DNA from: Halieaceae bacterium UBA5044
GTDB lineage: Bacteria; Pseudomonadota; Gammaproteobacteria; Pseudomonadales; Halieaceae
Direction of reading: 5' to 3'
NCBI GenBank assembly: GCA_002416125.1
Contig: DIBU01000014.1
Span: 1 to 64,000 of the forward strand
Length of the DNA stretch: 64,000 bases
Shown: one piece after another, positions 46,396 through 54,783 of the stretch
Position numbering within the stretch: the stretch's first letter is position 1
Layout: each line of letters starts with the position of its first letter
Notes under the pieces: model-generated
What the model saw: the letters and a program-made list of their open reading frames with translations, nothing else
The model's database searches: none
Told to the model about the DNA's origin: nothing
Program-made: the position numbers and the translations under genes

Positions 46396-47910
46396 ATGCA
46401 GCGCTCTGAAGCACTCACACGTCTGACACTGCGCCTCGCGCGCATGGCGGAGGGCAACAGTGACACGATCGACGAGGCTCTCGCGCGCATCCGGCGCCTG
46501 ATTCACGACAACGCGGATGGCCGTGAACTGGCTGCCGCCTCGGATCATCTGGCCAAGGTCGTGATGAGCGTTACCGGGGAGTCGCCGGACAACGGCAGCG
46601 CTTTGCCGGCTTCGCATGACCTCTCGGGGCTCTCCTCCATCATCAAGTCCATGCCCCTGCGCACGGAAGATCACCAGCGCATGACGGACCTGGTGCGCAA
46701 GATTTCCGGGGAATCCTCCCAGGGCGCGCGGCAGCAAGCGCTGGGCGAATTGCTGTCCTCCGCCACGGAGGCCCTGAAAGAAGTGGCCGCGCGGCAGTCG
46801 CGCTCGGAGGGTGGCGTGCGCGGCCTGTTCAAGCGGCGTGCCTCCGACAGCGATGATTACGATCATTTCCTCGAGTTGTTCACCAGCCTCGTACACCGGC
46901 TGGTGGATCACATCGATGTCATCAACGGTTCGCAGGTGCGCAGCAAGGCCCTGCGCGACGCGCTACCCAACGTCACGATTGTGGAGCAGGCACAGTCACT
47001 GATGCGTGAAGTCACGCGCGAAATGGACAGCATCGACAGTCGAATTCGTCAGGAGCGCCTGCAAACCAGCGACTTTCTGGACACCCTTCGTGAGCGTCTC
47101 GGTGGCTTTGAGGAACTGGTGGTCGATGTCACTCGCGGCGGCGAACGTTCAGTGGAACGGTCCGAGTCCCTGCAGAGTCAGGTGGTGGCCGACGTGGGTG
47201 TGCTGGGCACGGCCAGCCGCAGCGGTGATATGGAGGCCATGCGCCAGGCGTTCGAGGAGACCCTGAAAAACATCACGCAGCACATGGCGGAGCACGTGGA
47301 GGCGGAGCGGCAGCAGCACAAGGAGGCGCAGGAAAAAGTGGATGCCTTGTCCGAGCAGCTGACCCGGCTGGAAACAGAAGCCGAGGTGTTGCGCACGGAA
47401 ATCCGCAACAAGACCGACCTCGCGATCAAGGACCAGCTCACCGGCGTTTATAACCGCAACGGTTTTGACGAGCGCGCCGCGGAGTTGTTTGCGCGCTGGG
47501 AGCGCAGTGGCGCCAAGCTCTCCATCGTCTTTGTCGACTGCAACAAATTCAAGCAGATCAACGACACCTACGGGCACGCCGCAGGGGACCTGGTGCTGGT
47601 CAAGGTTGCCGACATTCTGCAATCCCGCGCCCGGGTCACGGACGTGGTGTGCCGTTTTGGCGGAGACGAGTTCGTGATCCTGCTGCCGGATACGGGCGCG
47701 GAGGGCGCCGAGACCTACGCAGTCAGCGCCTTCAATGAAGTGCTGGATGCCGGTTTCAATGACAACGGCAAACCACTGGATGTCTCCATTTCCCTGGGTA
47801 TCACCGCTATCAAGGAGGGTGACACCCTGGAGGTCGCCCTCGCACGGGCCGATGAAGCCATGTACGAAGCAAAAAGCAAGCAGGGCGTTCGGGTAGCGAC
47901 GAAAGCCTGA
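46396..47910 (+). CDS. Diguanylate cyclase with long helical N-terminal region
   Basis: A 504-residue soluble GGDEF protein. The N-terminal 290 residues are helical and unassigned, then a coiled coil (about 300-345; QQHKEAQEKVDALSEQLTRL) leads to the cyclase domain (about 350-504). The active site CRFGGDEFVILLPDTG is intact, with an RVTD I-site nine residues upstream. No membrane segment is seen. It begins 26 bases after the FhlX gene, so it may be co-transcribed with this flagellar pair. Confidence 0.93.
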   Translation: MQRSEALTRLTLRLARMAEGNSDTIDEALARIRRLIHDNADGRELAAASDHLAKVVMSVTGESPDNGSALPASHDLSGLSSIIKSMPLRTEDHQRMTDLVRKISGESSQGARQQALGELLSSATEALKEVAARQSRSEGGVRGLFKRRASDSDDYDHFLELFTSLVHRLVDHIDVINGSQVRSKALRDALPNVTIVEQAQSLMREVTREMDSIDSRIRQERLQTSDFLDTLRERLGGFEELVVDVTRGGERSVERSESLQSQVVADVGVLGTASRSGDMEAMRQAFEETLKNITQHMAEHVEAERQQHKEAQEKVDALSEQLTRLETEAEVLRTEIRNKTDLAIKDQLTGVYNRNGFDERAAELFARWERSGAKLSIVFVDCNKFKQINDTYGHAAGDLVLVKVADILQSRARVTDVVCRFGGDEFVILLPDTGAEGAETYAVSAFNEVLDAGFNDNGKPLDVSISLGITAIKEGDTLEVALARADEAMYEAKSKQGVRVATKA

Positions 47911-47917
47911 AGCCGGG

Positions 47918-48352
47918 CTAACGCGGCTCTGCCAGAAACACCGGGATTACGCGGGTGGTTTTGGCCTGGTAGTCGTCATAGGGCGGGTACGCCTCCACGC
48001 TTGCGGCCCACAGCCGCGTCCGCTCCTCCGGGTCTGTCACTTCCCGCACGCGCATGTCGAAGACCTCGGTCTTGTCGCGTATCTGCACGCTCGGATTGGC
48101 CCGCAGGTTCGCCACCCAGGCGGGATCCTGCGGTTGCCCGCCCATGGAGCCGATCAGCACATAGTTCCCGTCCACCTCCACGCGCATCAGGGGGATCTTG
48201 CGGATGCCGCCGGTCTTGTGCCCGGTGTGGGTGACCAGGATGCAGGGCATGCCGGTGTCCAGCAGGGTGGTACCCTGGGTGCCGCCGCTGCCCTCGTAGA
48301 GCGCTACGTGCTCGCGTACCCAATCCAGTTTTGGGGGGATGTAGTCAGCCAT
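47918..48352 (-). CDS. Deazaflavin (F420)-type nitroreductase/quinone reductase family protein
   Basis: A 144-residue beta-barrel protein of the Ddn/nitroreductase family. Diagnostic segments: VTHTGHKTGGIRKIPLMRVE, VLIGSMGGQPQDPAWVANLR and NPSVQIRD, which in relatives form the deazaflavin phosphate site. Most known members use F420; whether this organism makes F420 is not visible here, and some homologues bind other flavins. It ends 7 bases from the convergent cyclase gene. Its promoter element is shared with the halogenase. Confidence 0.87.
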   Translation of the reverse strand: MADYIPPKLDWVREHVALYEGSGGTQGTTLLDTGMPCILVTHTGHKTGGIRKIPLMRVEVDGNYVLIGSMGGQPQDPAWVANLRANPSVQIRDKTEVFDMRVREVTDPEERTRLWAASVEAYPPYDDYQAKTTRVIPVFLAEPR

Positions 48353-48386
48353 GGGAATATGCCTCAGCGAGTTGGTTGCAATCGTT

Positions 48387-48420
48387 TTACGATACAGGCA
48401 AACGCTGAATCGGTAAAAGG
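48387..48420 (-). promoter_or_regulatory. Promoter element shared with halogenase gene, copy 1
   Basis: Minus strand: CCTTTTACCG, 13 bases, CTGTATCGTAA. It contains TTTACC-N17-TATCGT, giving a start about 30 bases before the nitroreductase ATG. It matches the copy at 51246-51279 at 27 of 34 positions with identical spacing. The 285 bases between the nitroreductase start and the PEP-CTERM gene otherwise hold only a terminator (48589-48613). Confidence 0.65.
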
Positions 48421-48588
48421 CTTTGCGCCGCCATGTATCACAGGAAGGCAGGCCTGCGAGAAACCGGAGCGAGCGCTGTGATGATCCATCGCTACCGCAT
48501 CAGCCAAATGGCAACTTGAAGGTCGAAACACGGCGCGTTGAGCGTTCAGCACGTCAGCGGTTAGGCGGTTCCGGAGTCACGAGTAACA

Positions 48589-48613
48589 AAAAAGCCCCAG
48601 AAAGGGGCTTTTT
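48589..48613 (-). terminator. Rho-independent terminator after the PEP-CTERM gene
   Basis: AAAAAGCCCC-agaaa-GGGGCTTTTT: a 10-bp stem with A and T tracts on both sides, 25 bases beyond the PEP-CTERM stop. It can work in both directions. Confidence 0.9.
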
Positions 48614-48637
48614 GAGTGGTGCCTGAGAAGGTGTAGG

Positions 48638-49261
48638 TCAGCTGTTCGACTTTTTGCGCCGTGACCAGCCCAGCCCGACAAGGCCCAGGCCAAACAGTGC
48701 CAATGTGGCGGGCGCGGGCACTGGTGCGGCAACGTCTCCCATATCGATGTTTAGCGTCCAACTGCCGAGGCTGCCCGCGTCTCCGCCCGTTCGATCGTTC
48801 AGGTTCAGTGTCCAGGTGCCCGCCGCGGATAGGCCGTCAAACACTGAGAAACTGTTCAGCGCAGCGTAGGTCCCGGAGGGAATTGGGTTCCCCGCACCGA
48901 CGAAGTTCGCAGCGCCGCCATCGGCGAATGTGTAGGTGCCACCTGCGTCGTTACTGGGCCCCAAGGACCCATCTCCGAACAGTGCCACGGTGATGCTGGG
49001 GTTTGCGCCGTCGTCAAAAACCAGTGTGGCATCAATGTCGCCAATCCATGTATGGCTGAAGTCGTTAAGGGAGATGGACACATCATTGATGATGCCTGTT
49101 TCAGCTACTGAAACAGAGCTGGCGAAAAGACCAACGGTGCCTGAAGGCGGCACGGCCCCGCCGGTGCCGGGGTAGCTCATCGGAGCTGCACTCGTCAGGG
49201 ATGAGAACGTGGCGCCCACAACGAATGCGGCAGCCAGCGCGTTTTTCTTCAAATGATTCAT
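48638..49261 (-). CDS. PEP-CTERM secreted protein with proprotein-convertase P-like domain
   Basis: A 207-residue exported protein. Signal peptide (MNHLKKNALAAAFVVGATFS, cleavage near TSAA), then a beta-sandwich resembling the proprotein-convertase P domain (VSISLNDFSHTWIGDIDATL ... GTWTLNLNDRTGGDAGSLGS). It ends in a PEP-CTERM sorting signal (VPAPATLALFGLGLVGLGWS followed by RRKK). Such proteins are processed by an exosortase, which is not in the window. The ATG at 49261 is preferred over one at 49312, which lies within the putative promoter. Confidence 0.88.
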   Translation of the reverse strand: MNHLKKNALAAAFVVGATFSSLTSAAPMSYPGTGGAVPPSGTVGLFASSVSVAETGIINDVSISLNDFSHTWIGDIDATLVFDDGANPSITVALFGDGSLGPSNDAGGTYTFADGGAANFVGAGNPIPSGTYAALNSFSVFDGLSAAGTWTLNLNDRTGGDAGSLGSWTLNIDMGDVAAPVPAPATLALFGLGLVGLGWSRRKKSNS

Positions 49262-49300
49262 ACTTAACCCCGTTCGTTTCTGATGTTGTCCACACTGCAC

Positions 49301-49316
49301 TGCATTGATCATGCCT
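49301..49316 (-). promoter_or_regulatory. Sigma-54-like promoter of the PEP-CTERM gene
   Basis: The minus strand reads AGGCAT-GATCA-ATGCA: GG and GC are 10 bases apart, with three mismatches elsewhere. Transcription would start near 49290, about 28 bases before the ATG. PEP-CTERM genes in other bacteria are often controlled by a sigma-54 activator (PrsR), which fits. Between this site and the halogenase stop (49414) there is only AT-rich DNA. Confidence 0.4.
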
Positions 49317-49413
49317 ACTCTTGTAAGCTATTGAAAAATTGACAAAAAAAAATTTTTGTACCTGCAGGTTCAGCGCGGCTGTAAAGAAAGCTGACACCTT
49401 CCTTTGTAACAGC

Positions 49414-51114
49414 CTAGTCCCGATTGGTATGAATGATTTGCCCCTCCTCGGGTGTTTCCAGCTTCAGGTAGGGTAACCCCGGTTTTACGCTGCCCTGCAC
49501 CCAACCTTCCAGCAGCAACACTTCCAGCGCTTGTAACGCGTGGTGCACCAGCAGTTGTAAGGGAGCACCCAGGTCGCGCCGCTGCTGGAAGTAGTGGTGC
49601 AGGGCTTCGTAGATGGACTGTGCGGTTTTATGCGTTTTCAGTACCTCCACCACCAGTGCGTACATACCGCTGAGCACCAGGGTTTTCTGGCCGCGCGTAT
49701 AGCTCGCGTCAACAGTGATCCTGCCGTTTTCAAAGAGGGGCGCGTGGCCGCGAGTGGCATTGCGCAGGTTCAGTTTGAAGCGGTTGTACTTGTTCAGCTG
49801 CCAGTTTACGGCGCCGCGTGTGAATTTCTGTGTGATCTGCTTCAGCCCTGCCAGGTCCAGGCCGCCAATTCCGGCTTGTCCCGTCGTGTCGTTGGTGAAA
49901 CCGCCGGTGCCCAGCCACTGGAAGGCCTTTTGGGGATTCATTTGCAAGCCGGCGTCTTTCGCAATTTCTGACGTGTAGGCCTGCAGGTCGGTGAATTGAC
50001 CGTTGGAGGAATACCAGAAATCCGCAAAGCGAATGTGTTGGCCAATACGTTTCTTCTGCGTGTGTTCATACCACTGTTTCAGCCAGTTGTTCTTGTCTGC
50101 ATCGCGCAGCAGCTCCGGGATGATATAGGCGAGTTCCCGTGCACCTGTCTGCGCGAGGGTCATTCCGGCCGCGAGAATCGGGTCGGCAAAGCCAACGGAC
50201 TCCCCCGCAAGAAACCAGTTTTTACCGGCAGATTGCTGCGCCAGGAATGACCAGTCTTTGGTGCCGTACACTTTTTCCTCGCGCCTTGCATTGCGAATCA
50301 GGCCGGCAATGCGCGGGTCCTTGGGGAGTGATTCAAGGTAAATGGTCTCCGGCGAGAGGCCGGACTCCTTGTAATAGGCGGCGGGACAGACCAGACCGAT
50401 GCTGGTGCGCGTGGGGGATAAGGGAATGAACCATATCCACCCGGAGCCGATGCTCATTACCTGCACGCGGGTGCCGCCGGTGCCGATTTCCACAGCCCAT
50501 TCTGCGTTTTCCCAATAACTCCAGAACGCGACGTTTTTCAGTGAGGTGGGGACATCAACCTGAACACCCAGTGGTCGGCGCAAGGCCGCGGCGCTACCCG
50601 AGGCGTCCACATAGTAGCTTGCGGTAACGTTGCGGCCATCGCCCAGGGACAGGGCGGAGATTTCACCCGGCTGCTCAATGACCGGAGTCGCGTGGCACTG
50701 ATAGTGAACGTCACAGCCGAGTTCTTCCGCGTGATCCAGAAGGATCTTGTCGTAGCGCGCGCGGTCAACCTGAAACGCGGTTTGCTGGCGTTGGCCGACA
50801 AATCGGGCCGGACGCGGTTCATCACGAAAATCCTTGATCGGCAAAAACTCGAAATCCCACAGGTCAGGGCTGTTTCCCCAGCGGTAGGTTGCTCCGATCT
50901 TGATGGGGAAGTTGGCGGCCTCTACTTTGTCCCAGCAGCCCATCTCAGCGAGGATCTTGCCTATCGGCGGCAGCTGGCTCTCACCGACATGCTCTCTGGG
51001 GAATTGTTCGCGCTCAAAGATCGCCACGCTGAGATCCGGGTGATACTTTTTCAGGAGGGATCCCAGTGTGCTTCCGGCAGGGCCTCCGCCGACAATGGCG
51101 ACATCGTAGTTCAT
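49414..51114 (-). CDS. Flavin-dependent halogenase family protein
   Basis: A 566-residue FAD enzyme. N-terminal FAD fold (VAIVGGGPAGS, residues 6-16), HVGESQLPPIG, a lysine (K72, FPIKIGATYRWG) at the position of the catalytic Lys of phenol-type halogenases, and the halogenase hallmark WxWxIP as WIWFIP (226-231). The C-terminal 90 residues form an additional helical region. Relatives halogenate tryptophan or phenolic/pyrrolic substrates with a separate flavin reductase; none is encoded nearby. AAGGAG supports the ATG at 51114. Confidence 0.87.
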   Translation of the reverse strand: MNYDVAIVGGGPAGSTLGSLLKKYHPDLSVAIFEREQFPREHVGESQLPPIGKILAEMGCWDKVEAANFPIKIGATYRWGNSPDLWDFEFLPIKDFRDEPRPARFVGQRQQTAFQVDRARYDKILLDHAEELGCDVHYQCHATPVIEQPGEISALSLGDGRNVTASYYVDASGSAAALRRPLGVQVDVPTSLKNVAFWSYWENAEWAVEIGTGGTRVQVMSIGSGWIWFIPLSPTRTSIGLVCPAAYYKESGLSPETIYLESLPKDPRIAGLIRNARREEKVYGTKDWSFLAQQSAGKNWFLAGESVGFADPILAAGMTLAQTGARELAYIIPELLRDADKNNWLKQWYEHTQKKRIGQHIRFADFWYSSNGQFTDLQAYTSEIAKDAGLQMNPQKAFQWLGTGGFTNDTTGQAGIGGLDLAGLKQITQKFTRGAVNWQLNKYNRFKLNLRNATRGHAPLFENGRITVDASYTRGQKTLVLSGMYALVVEVLKTHKTAQSIYEALHHYFQQRRDLGAPLQLLVHHALQALEVLLLEGWVQGSVKPGLPYLKLETPEEGQIIHTNRD

Positions 51115-51224
51115 CGAAATAACATCTCCTTCAGGACGTGATGTATCACCGCGGCGCGGCGTCTGCGCGTGGCGTTCACAACTGAGCTTCAAACGCCGCA
51201 AACGGTTCAGTGATGACCTGAAGA

Positions 51225-51247
51225 AACGCCGAATGACTAACGGCGTT
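51225..51247. repeat. Inverted repeat AACGCCG-N9-CGGCGTT upstream of halogenase
   Basis: A perfect 7-bp dyad with a 9-base centre lies between the -10 of the shared promoter (copy 2) and the predicted transcription start of the halogenase. A further half site AAACGCCG occurs at 51191-51198. The position is that of an operator. Confidence 0.5.
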
Positions 51248-51279
51248 ACAATACAGCGAATGGATGAAACGGTAAAAGG
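51246..51279 (-). promoter_or_regulatory. Promoter element shared with nitroreductase gene, copy 2
   Basis: Minus strand: CCTTTTACCG, 13 bases, CTGTATTGTAA, including TTTACC-N17-TATTGT. It precedes the halogenase with a leader of about 125 bases. Conserved blocks and spacing equal those of copy 1 (48387-48420). The small membrane-protein gene on the other strand begins 31 bases away, so the site may also affect that gene. Confidence 0.65.
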
Positions 51280-51309
51280 GGTTCCCTGTCACATGACGCT
51301 CTGGAGTGA

Positions 51310-51585
51310 ATGATGAGTGCGCAAGCGGTGGTTTTCGTGGTCGTCGTGGTGGCCCTCATCGCCCACGTGGCCTTGTACCGGTGGGTGAAGTTCAAGATTC
51401 AGGAGGGCGTTATTCTGCAGTTCCTGCGCGATGCCGCAGAGGAGGGCGCGCCGGATCATCATCACGCCACAGCGATTGCTGTCCACACTCAACTGTCTGC
51501 GGAGCGCGTTGCAGCCGTGTGTGCCAGGAGCAAGGAGATTATCGCTGACCCGGAGGACGGGCAGAGCTGGCGTGCAAGGAACTAG
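51310..51585 (+). CDS. Small single-pass membrane protein
   Basis: A 91-residue protein, family not recognised. One N-terminal transmembrane helix (about 4-24, AQAVVFVVVVVALIAHVALY) is followed by a short helical cytoplasmic part with a His cluster (APDHHHATAIAVH) and LSAERVAAVCARSKEI. GGAG lies 5 bases before the ATG; a second ATG follows directly. It ends with a four-base overlap of the convergent Rieske gene stop. Confidence 0.65.
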   Translation: MMSAQAVVFVVVVVALIAHVALYRWVKFKIQEGVILQFLRDAAEEGAPDHHHATAIAVHTQLSAERVAAVCARSKEIIADPEDGQSWRARN

Positions 51586-52832
51586 CCCGGTCCGCGCAGG
51601 CGTGGTTCATTGGGGTGCAGCCATGCGTCTTCGAGAACGGGTTGCACCCTGAGACCCTCAGGTATCTGCGCGGCGCCGACGACTGCGTCGGCAGACTGGT
51701 GCCAGTGATAAATACGCGCCTCCTGGTAGCTCAATGGAATGCCCCTGTTTGATCGAGGGTCCAGGGCTGCCTGAATGGCTTCTGACATGTCGATGTCTTC
51801 GCGCAGGACACGGCTGGGCCGTGCTCCGTCATCCTCAGTCCACATGTCGGGGCCGCGGTCGGTGTCGGCCCCCCAGTCCGGTGCCATGGTCCAGGTCTCG
51901 ACAATGCACTGGTCGATACCATCCGGCCAGAACTGGATAGGGGGTATCACAAACTGGTTCAGCGGCATCACCAGGTTGGGGAACACGCTGTAGGACTGTG
52001 TGCAGGTTCTGGCGATGTCTCCCGCTGTCGGAATGTCCGGCCACCTGGACGTCCAGGCCGGCTGTGCGTGCCCCTCGGGAATGGGGGCGACCATTCTGCT
52101 GTGGCCGCCGGGGTAGAAGCTGTTTACATTGCGCCTGGCGTCGAGCACCGGGCTCACGGTTTTGCCGTGAATGCTCGGTACATGGTAGACCTCGAGGTTC
52201 GCCTCCATGGCGATCTTCCAGTTGCAGCGCACGGAGAAGCGATCACGCCGGGAGAGACGGCAGTTGTCCAGGTCGAACTCGGCCCACTCCTCCACGAGTG
52301 CCCCAAGGCTTTCGCGCAGGTTCACCGCCTGAGGATCAAAATTGACAAATATCAGCTTCCCTAGCCGCTCGCAGCGCAAGCGCTGCAAGCTCAGTGCCTC
52401 GGTATCCAGCGCAGCAAAGTCCCGCGATTCACGCACCGCGAGCAGCTCGCCCTCATGGCTGTAGCTCCAGCCGTGGTAGGGACAGGTGAGGCGCTTCCGT
52501 TTGCCCCGTTCGTCCATGGCCACCGGAGCGCCTCGATGACTGCAGCGGTTGATCAGCGCGTGGATATCGCCGTTATCAGCGTGCACCAACACCACAGGTG
52601 CACCTGCGATATCCCAACGCTGGAAGCAGCCGGGTTCAGGGATTTCGTCCAGATGCGCAGCCAGTAGCCAGGTTTTTCGAAACAGGATGTCCTGTTCGAG
52701 GGCGTGGAAGGCCGCATCGGTGTAGCGAGCCGAGGGCAGGGGGGGCAACCGGGGGAAATCTGCGGGAGGTGCATTCCGCGAGGCCTCGTAGGCCATCAGC
52801 TGACGCAATTGCTGCAGGTGTTGTTGAGACAC
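51582..52832 (-). CDS. Rieske non-heme iron ring-hydroxylating oxygenase, large subunit
   Basis: A 416-residue oxygenase. Rieske [2Fe-2S] ligands C97-x-H99 and C117-x2-H120 (CSHRG ... CPYHGW), then the catalytic domain with mononuclear iron ligands in NWKIAMEANLEVYHVPSIHG (H217, H222). The bridging acidic residue region is E-V-Y-H rather than D-x-Y-H. Start at GTG, with GGGGG upstream. No small subunit, ferredoxin or reductase gene is adjacent, so electron donors must come from elsewhere. The substrate is unknown. Confidence 0.93.
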   Translation of the reverse strand: MSQQHLQQLRQLMAYEASRNAPPADFPRLPPLPSARYTDAAFHALEQDILFRKTWLLAAHLDEIPEPGCFQRWDIAGAPVVLVHADNGDIHALINRCSHRGAPVAMDERGKRKRLTCPYHGWSYSHEGELLAVRESRDFAALDTEALSLQRLRCERLGKLIFVNFDPQAVNLRESLGALVEEWAEFDLDNCRLSRRDRFSVRCNWKIAMEANLEVYHVPSIHGKTVSPVLDARRNVNSFYPGGHSRMVAPIPEGHAQPAWTSRWPDIPTAGDIARTCTQSYSVFPNLVMPLNQFVIPPIQFWPDGIDQCIVETWTMAPDWGADTDRGPDMWTEDDGARPSRVLREDIDMSEAIQAALDPRSNRGIPLSYQEARIYHWHQSADAVVGAAQIPEGLRVQPVLEDAWLHPNEPRLRGPG

Positions 52833-52915
52833 GGTTTGCCCCCTGGTACTGCTGGCCCGAAAAGTGTGCGCCGGGGTCGACCCTTAGCGAAGGTGCTCCA
52901 CGTGCGCCGGGCCCA

Positions 52916-53128
52916 TTATGCCAGATGCAAGGTAAAGCGCTCGCCCCGAAACTCGATCATATCGCCGCTGTGCATTTTGCGCCGTCGGCGGGTTTCGGTT
53001 TCGCCGTTGACGCGCACCTGACCGTCGGCAATCAGCAGTTTTGCCTCGCCCCCCGTCGCCACCAGCCCTTCGAATTTGAGGATCTTGTACAGCTCAACCG
53101 GTTCGCGGGTGATATCGATGGTTCTCAT
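52916..53128 (-). CDS. S4-domain RNA-binding protein, YbcJ-like
   Basis: A 70-residue S4 domain protein (ELYKILKFEGLVATGGEAKL, LIADGQVRVNGETETRRRRK, GDMIEFRGERFTL), matching the small YbcJ family. It is a stand-alone RNA-binding module; the target is unknown. It lies upstream of nothing related and 47 bases from ybiT. Confidence 0.92.
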   Translation of the reverse strand: MRTIDITREPVELYKILKFEGLVATGGEAKLLIADGQVRVNGETETRRRRKMHSGDMIEFRGERFTLHLA

Positions 53129-53175
53129 GCATTTGCCTGTGGATTGTGCCGTGAAAGAAGGGCTCGCCGCATTGC

Positions 53176-54783
53176 TCAGGCGGCCCTGGCCTCTGCCCTG
53201 GCCCTGTCGGAGAGATACTCATCGTAGGTTCCCTGGAAGTCGATCAGGGACTGGTCCTTGATTTCAACCACGCGAGTCGCGAGTGAGGAGACGAACTGCC
53301 GGTCATGGCTGACGAAGATCAGCGTGCCGTCGTAGTTGGCCAACGCCTTGTTCAGCGCCTCGATGGATTCCATGTCCATGTGGTTCGTCGGCTCATCCAT
53401 GATCAGCACGTTGCTGTCCATCATCATCAGCTTGCCGAACATCAGTCGGTTTTTCTCGCCCCCCGAGCACACGCTGGCCTTTTTGTTCGCATCGTCGGCG
53501 GTAAAGAGTAGCCGGCCCAGCATACCGCGTACTGCCAGGTCGTCGTGCCGTGGCATGCGCCACTGGGTCATCCATTCGAAGATGGTGAGGTCTCCCTCAA
53601 AATCGGCGCTGCTGTCCTGCGGGCAATAGCCGACGACCGCATTTTCCGACCACTTTACCGCGCCGCTGTTGGCCTGGATCTCCTGCAGCAGGCAGCGCAG
53701 GAATGTGGTCTTGCCGGCACCGTTTTCGCCAATCACGGCGAGGCGCGCACCCGCTTCCAGAATCATCTGTCCACCGCTGAATAGCGGCGCGCCGTCAAAG
53801 CCGTGTGCGAGCCCTTCCAGCAGCAGGGCCTGCCGATGCAGCTTCTTGTGTTGTTTGAAGGTGATGTAGGGCGACACCCGGCTGGAGGGCTTGATCTCGT
53901 CCAGCTTGATTTTCTCCATTTTCTTGGCGCGTGAGCTGGCCTGTTTGGCCTTGGACGCATTCGCCGAGAAGCGATTCACAAAGCTCTGCAGCTCTTCCAG
54001 TTCCGCGGATTTTTTCGCGTTACCGGCTTGCAGTTGGTCCTGAATCAGGGTGGAGGCAGCCACAAACGCCTCGTAGTTGCCGGGGTAGATGCGCAAATCG
54101 CCGTAATCGATATCCGCCATGTGGGTGCACACCGCGTTCAGGAAGTGGCGGTCGTGGGAAATGATGATCATGGTGCTTTTGCGCTGGTTCAGCACGCCGG
54201 CCAGCCAGTTGATGCTGTGGATATCGAGGTTGTTGGTCGGCTCGTCCAGCAACAGGATGTCCGGGTCGGCAAACAGTGCCTGTGCCAGCAATACTCGCAG
54301 TTTCCAGCCCGGTGCCACCTGCTTCATCAGCCCGAAATGCAGGGATTCATCAATGCCCGCTTCCAGCAGCAGTTCGCCGGCGCGACTTTCCGCGGTATAG
54401 CCGTCCATTTCGGCGAACTGTACCTCCAGCTCCGCCACACGCATGCCGTCCTCCTCGCTCATTTCCGGCAGGGCGTAGATGCGCTCGCGCTCCTGCTTTA
54501 CCTTCCACAACGCCACATCACCCATGATCACGGCATCGACCACACTGTAGTGCTCTAAGGCGAACTGGTCCTGGTTCAGGATGCCCACCGAGCAGCCGGG
54601 CTCGATCGATACGTTGCCCGCGGTGGGGACAAGCGCACCGCTGAGGATCTTCATGAAAGTGGATTTGCCGCAGCCGTTGGCACCGATCAGACCATAGCGG
54701 TGGCCGTTACCAAACTTGGCGGAAATGTTTTCAAACAGCGGCTTGGCACCGAACTGCATGGTGATATTCGCGGTGGTAATCAA
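53176..54783 (-). CDS. ybiT: ABC-F family ATPase YbiT
   Basis: A soluble protein of 535 residues with two ABC domains. First: GANGCGKST, the degenerate signature VAPGWKLRVLLAQALFADPD, LLLDEPTNNLD. Second: GENGAGKTT, CSGGEKNRLMFGKLM, LIMDEPTNHMD. The linker (AKKSAELEELQSFVNRFSAN) is the P-site tRNA-interacting motif region. ABC-F proteins act on stalled or paused ribosomes. By alignment with E. coli YbiT I place the start at TTG 54783. An ATG at 54807 would add eight unlike residues. Confidence 0.95.
   Translation of the reverse strand: MITTANITMQFGAKPLFENISAKFGNGHRYGLIGANGCGKSTFMKILSGALVPTAGNVSIEPGCSVGILNQDQFALEHYSVVDAVIMGDVALWKVKQERERIYALPEMSEEDGMRVAELEVQFAEMDGYTAESRAGELLLEAGIDESLHFGLMKQVAPGWKLRVLLAQALFADPDILLLDEPTNNLDIHSINWLAGVLNQRKSTMIIISHDRHFLNAVCTHMADIDYGDLRIYPGNYEAFVAASTLIQDQLQAGNAKKSAELEELQSFVNRFSANASKAKQASSRAKKMEKIKLDEIKPSSRVSPYITFKQHKKLHRQALLLEGLAHGFDGAPLFSGGQMILEAGARLAVIGENGAGKTTFLRCLLQEIQANSGAVKWSENAVVGYCPQDSSADFEGDLTIFEWMTQWRMPRHDDLAVRGMLGRLLFTADDANKKASVCSGGEKNRLMFGKLMMMDSNVLIMDEPTNHMDMESIEALNKALANYDGTLIFVSHDRQFVSSLATRVVEIKDQSLIDFQGTYDEYLSDRARAEARAA

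Noticed and set aside
48364..48626. Short frames on both strands between the nitroreductase and PEP-CTERM genes
   Set aside because: They run through the shared promoter element and the terminator hairpin, have no ribosome site and no recognisable sequence.
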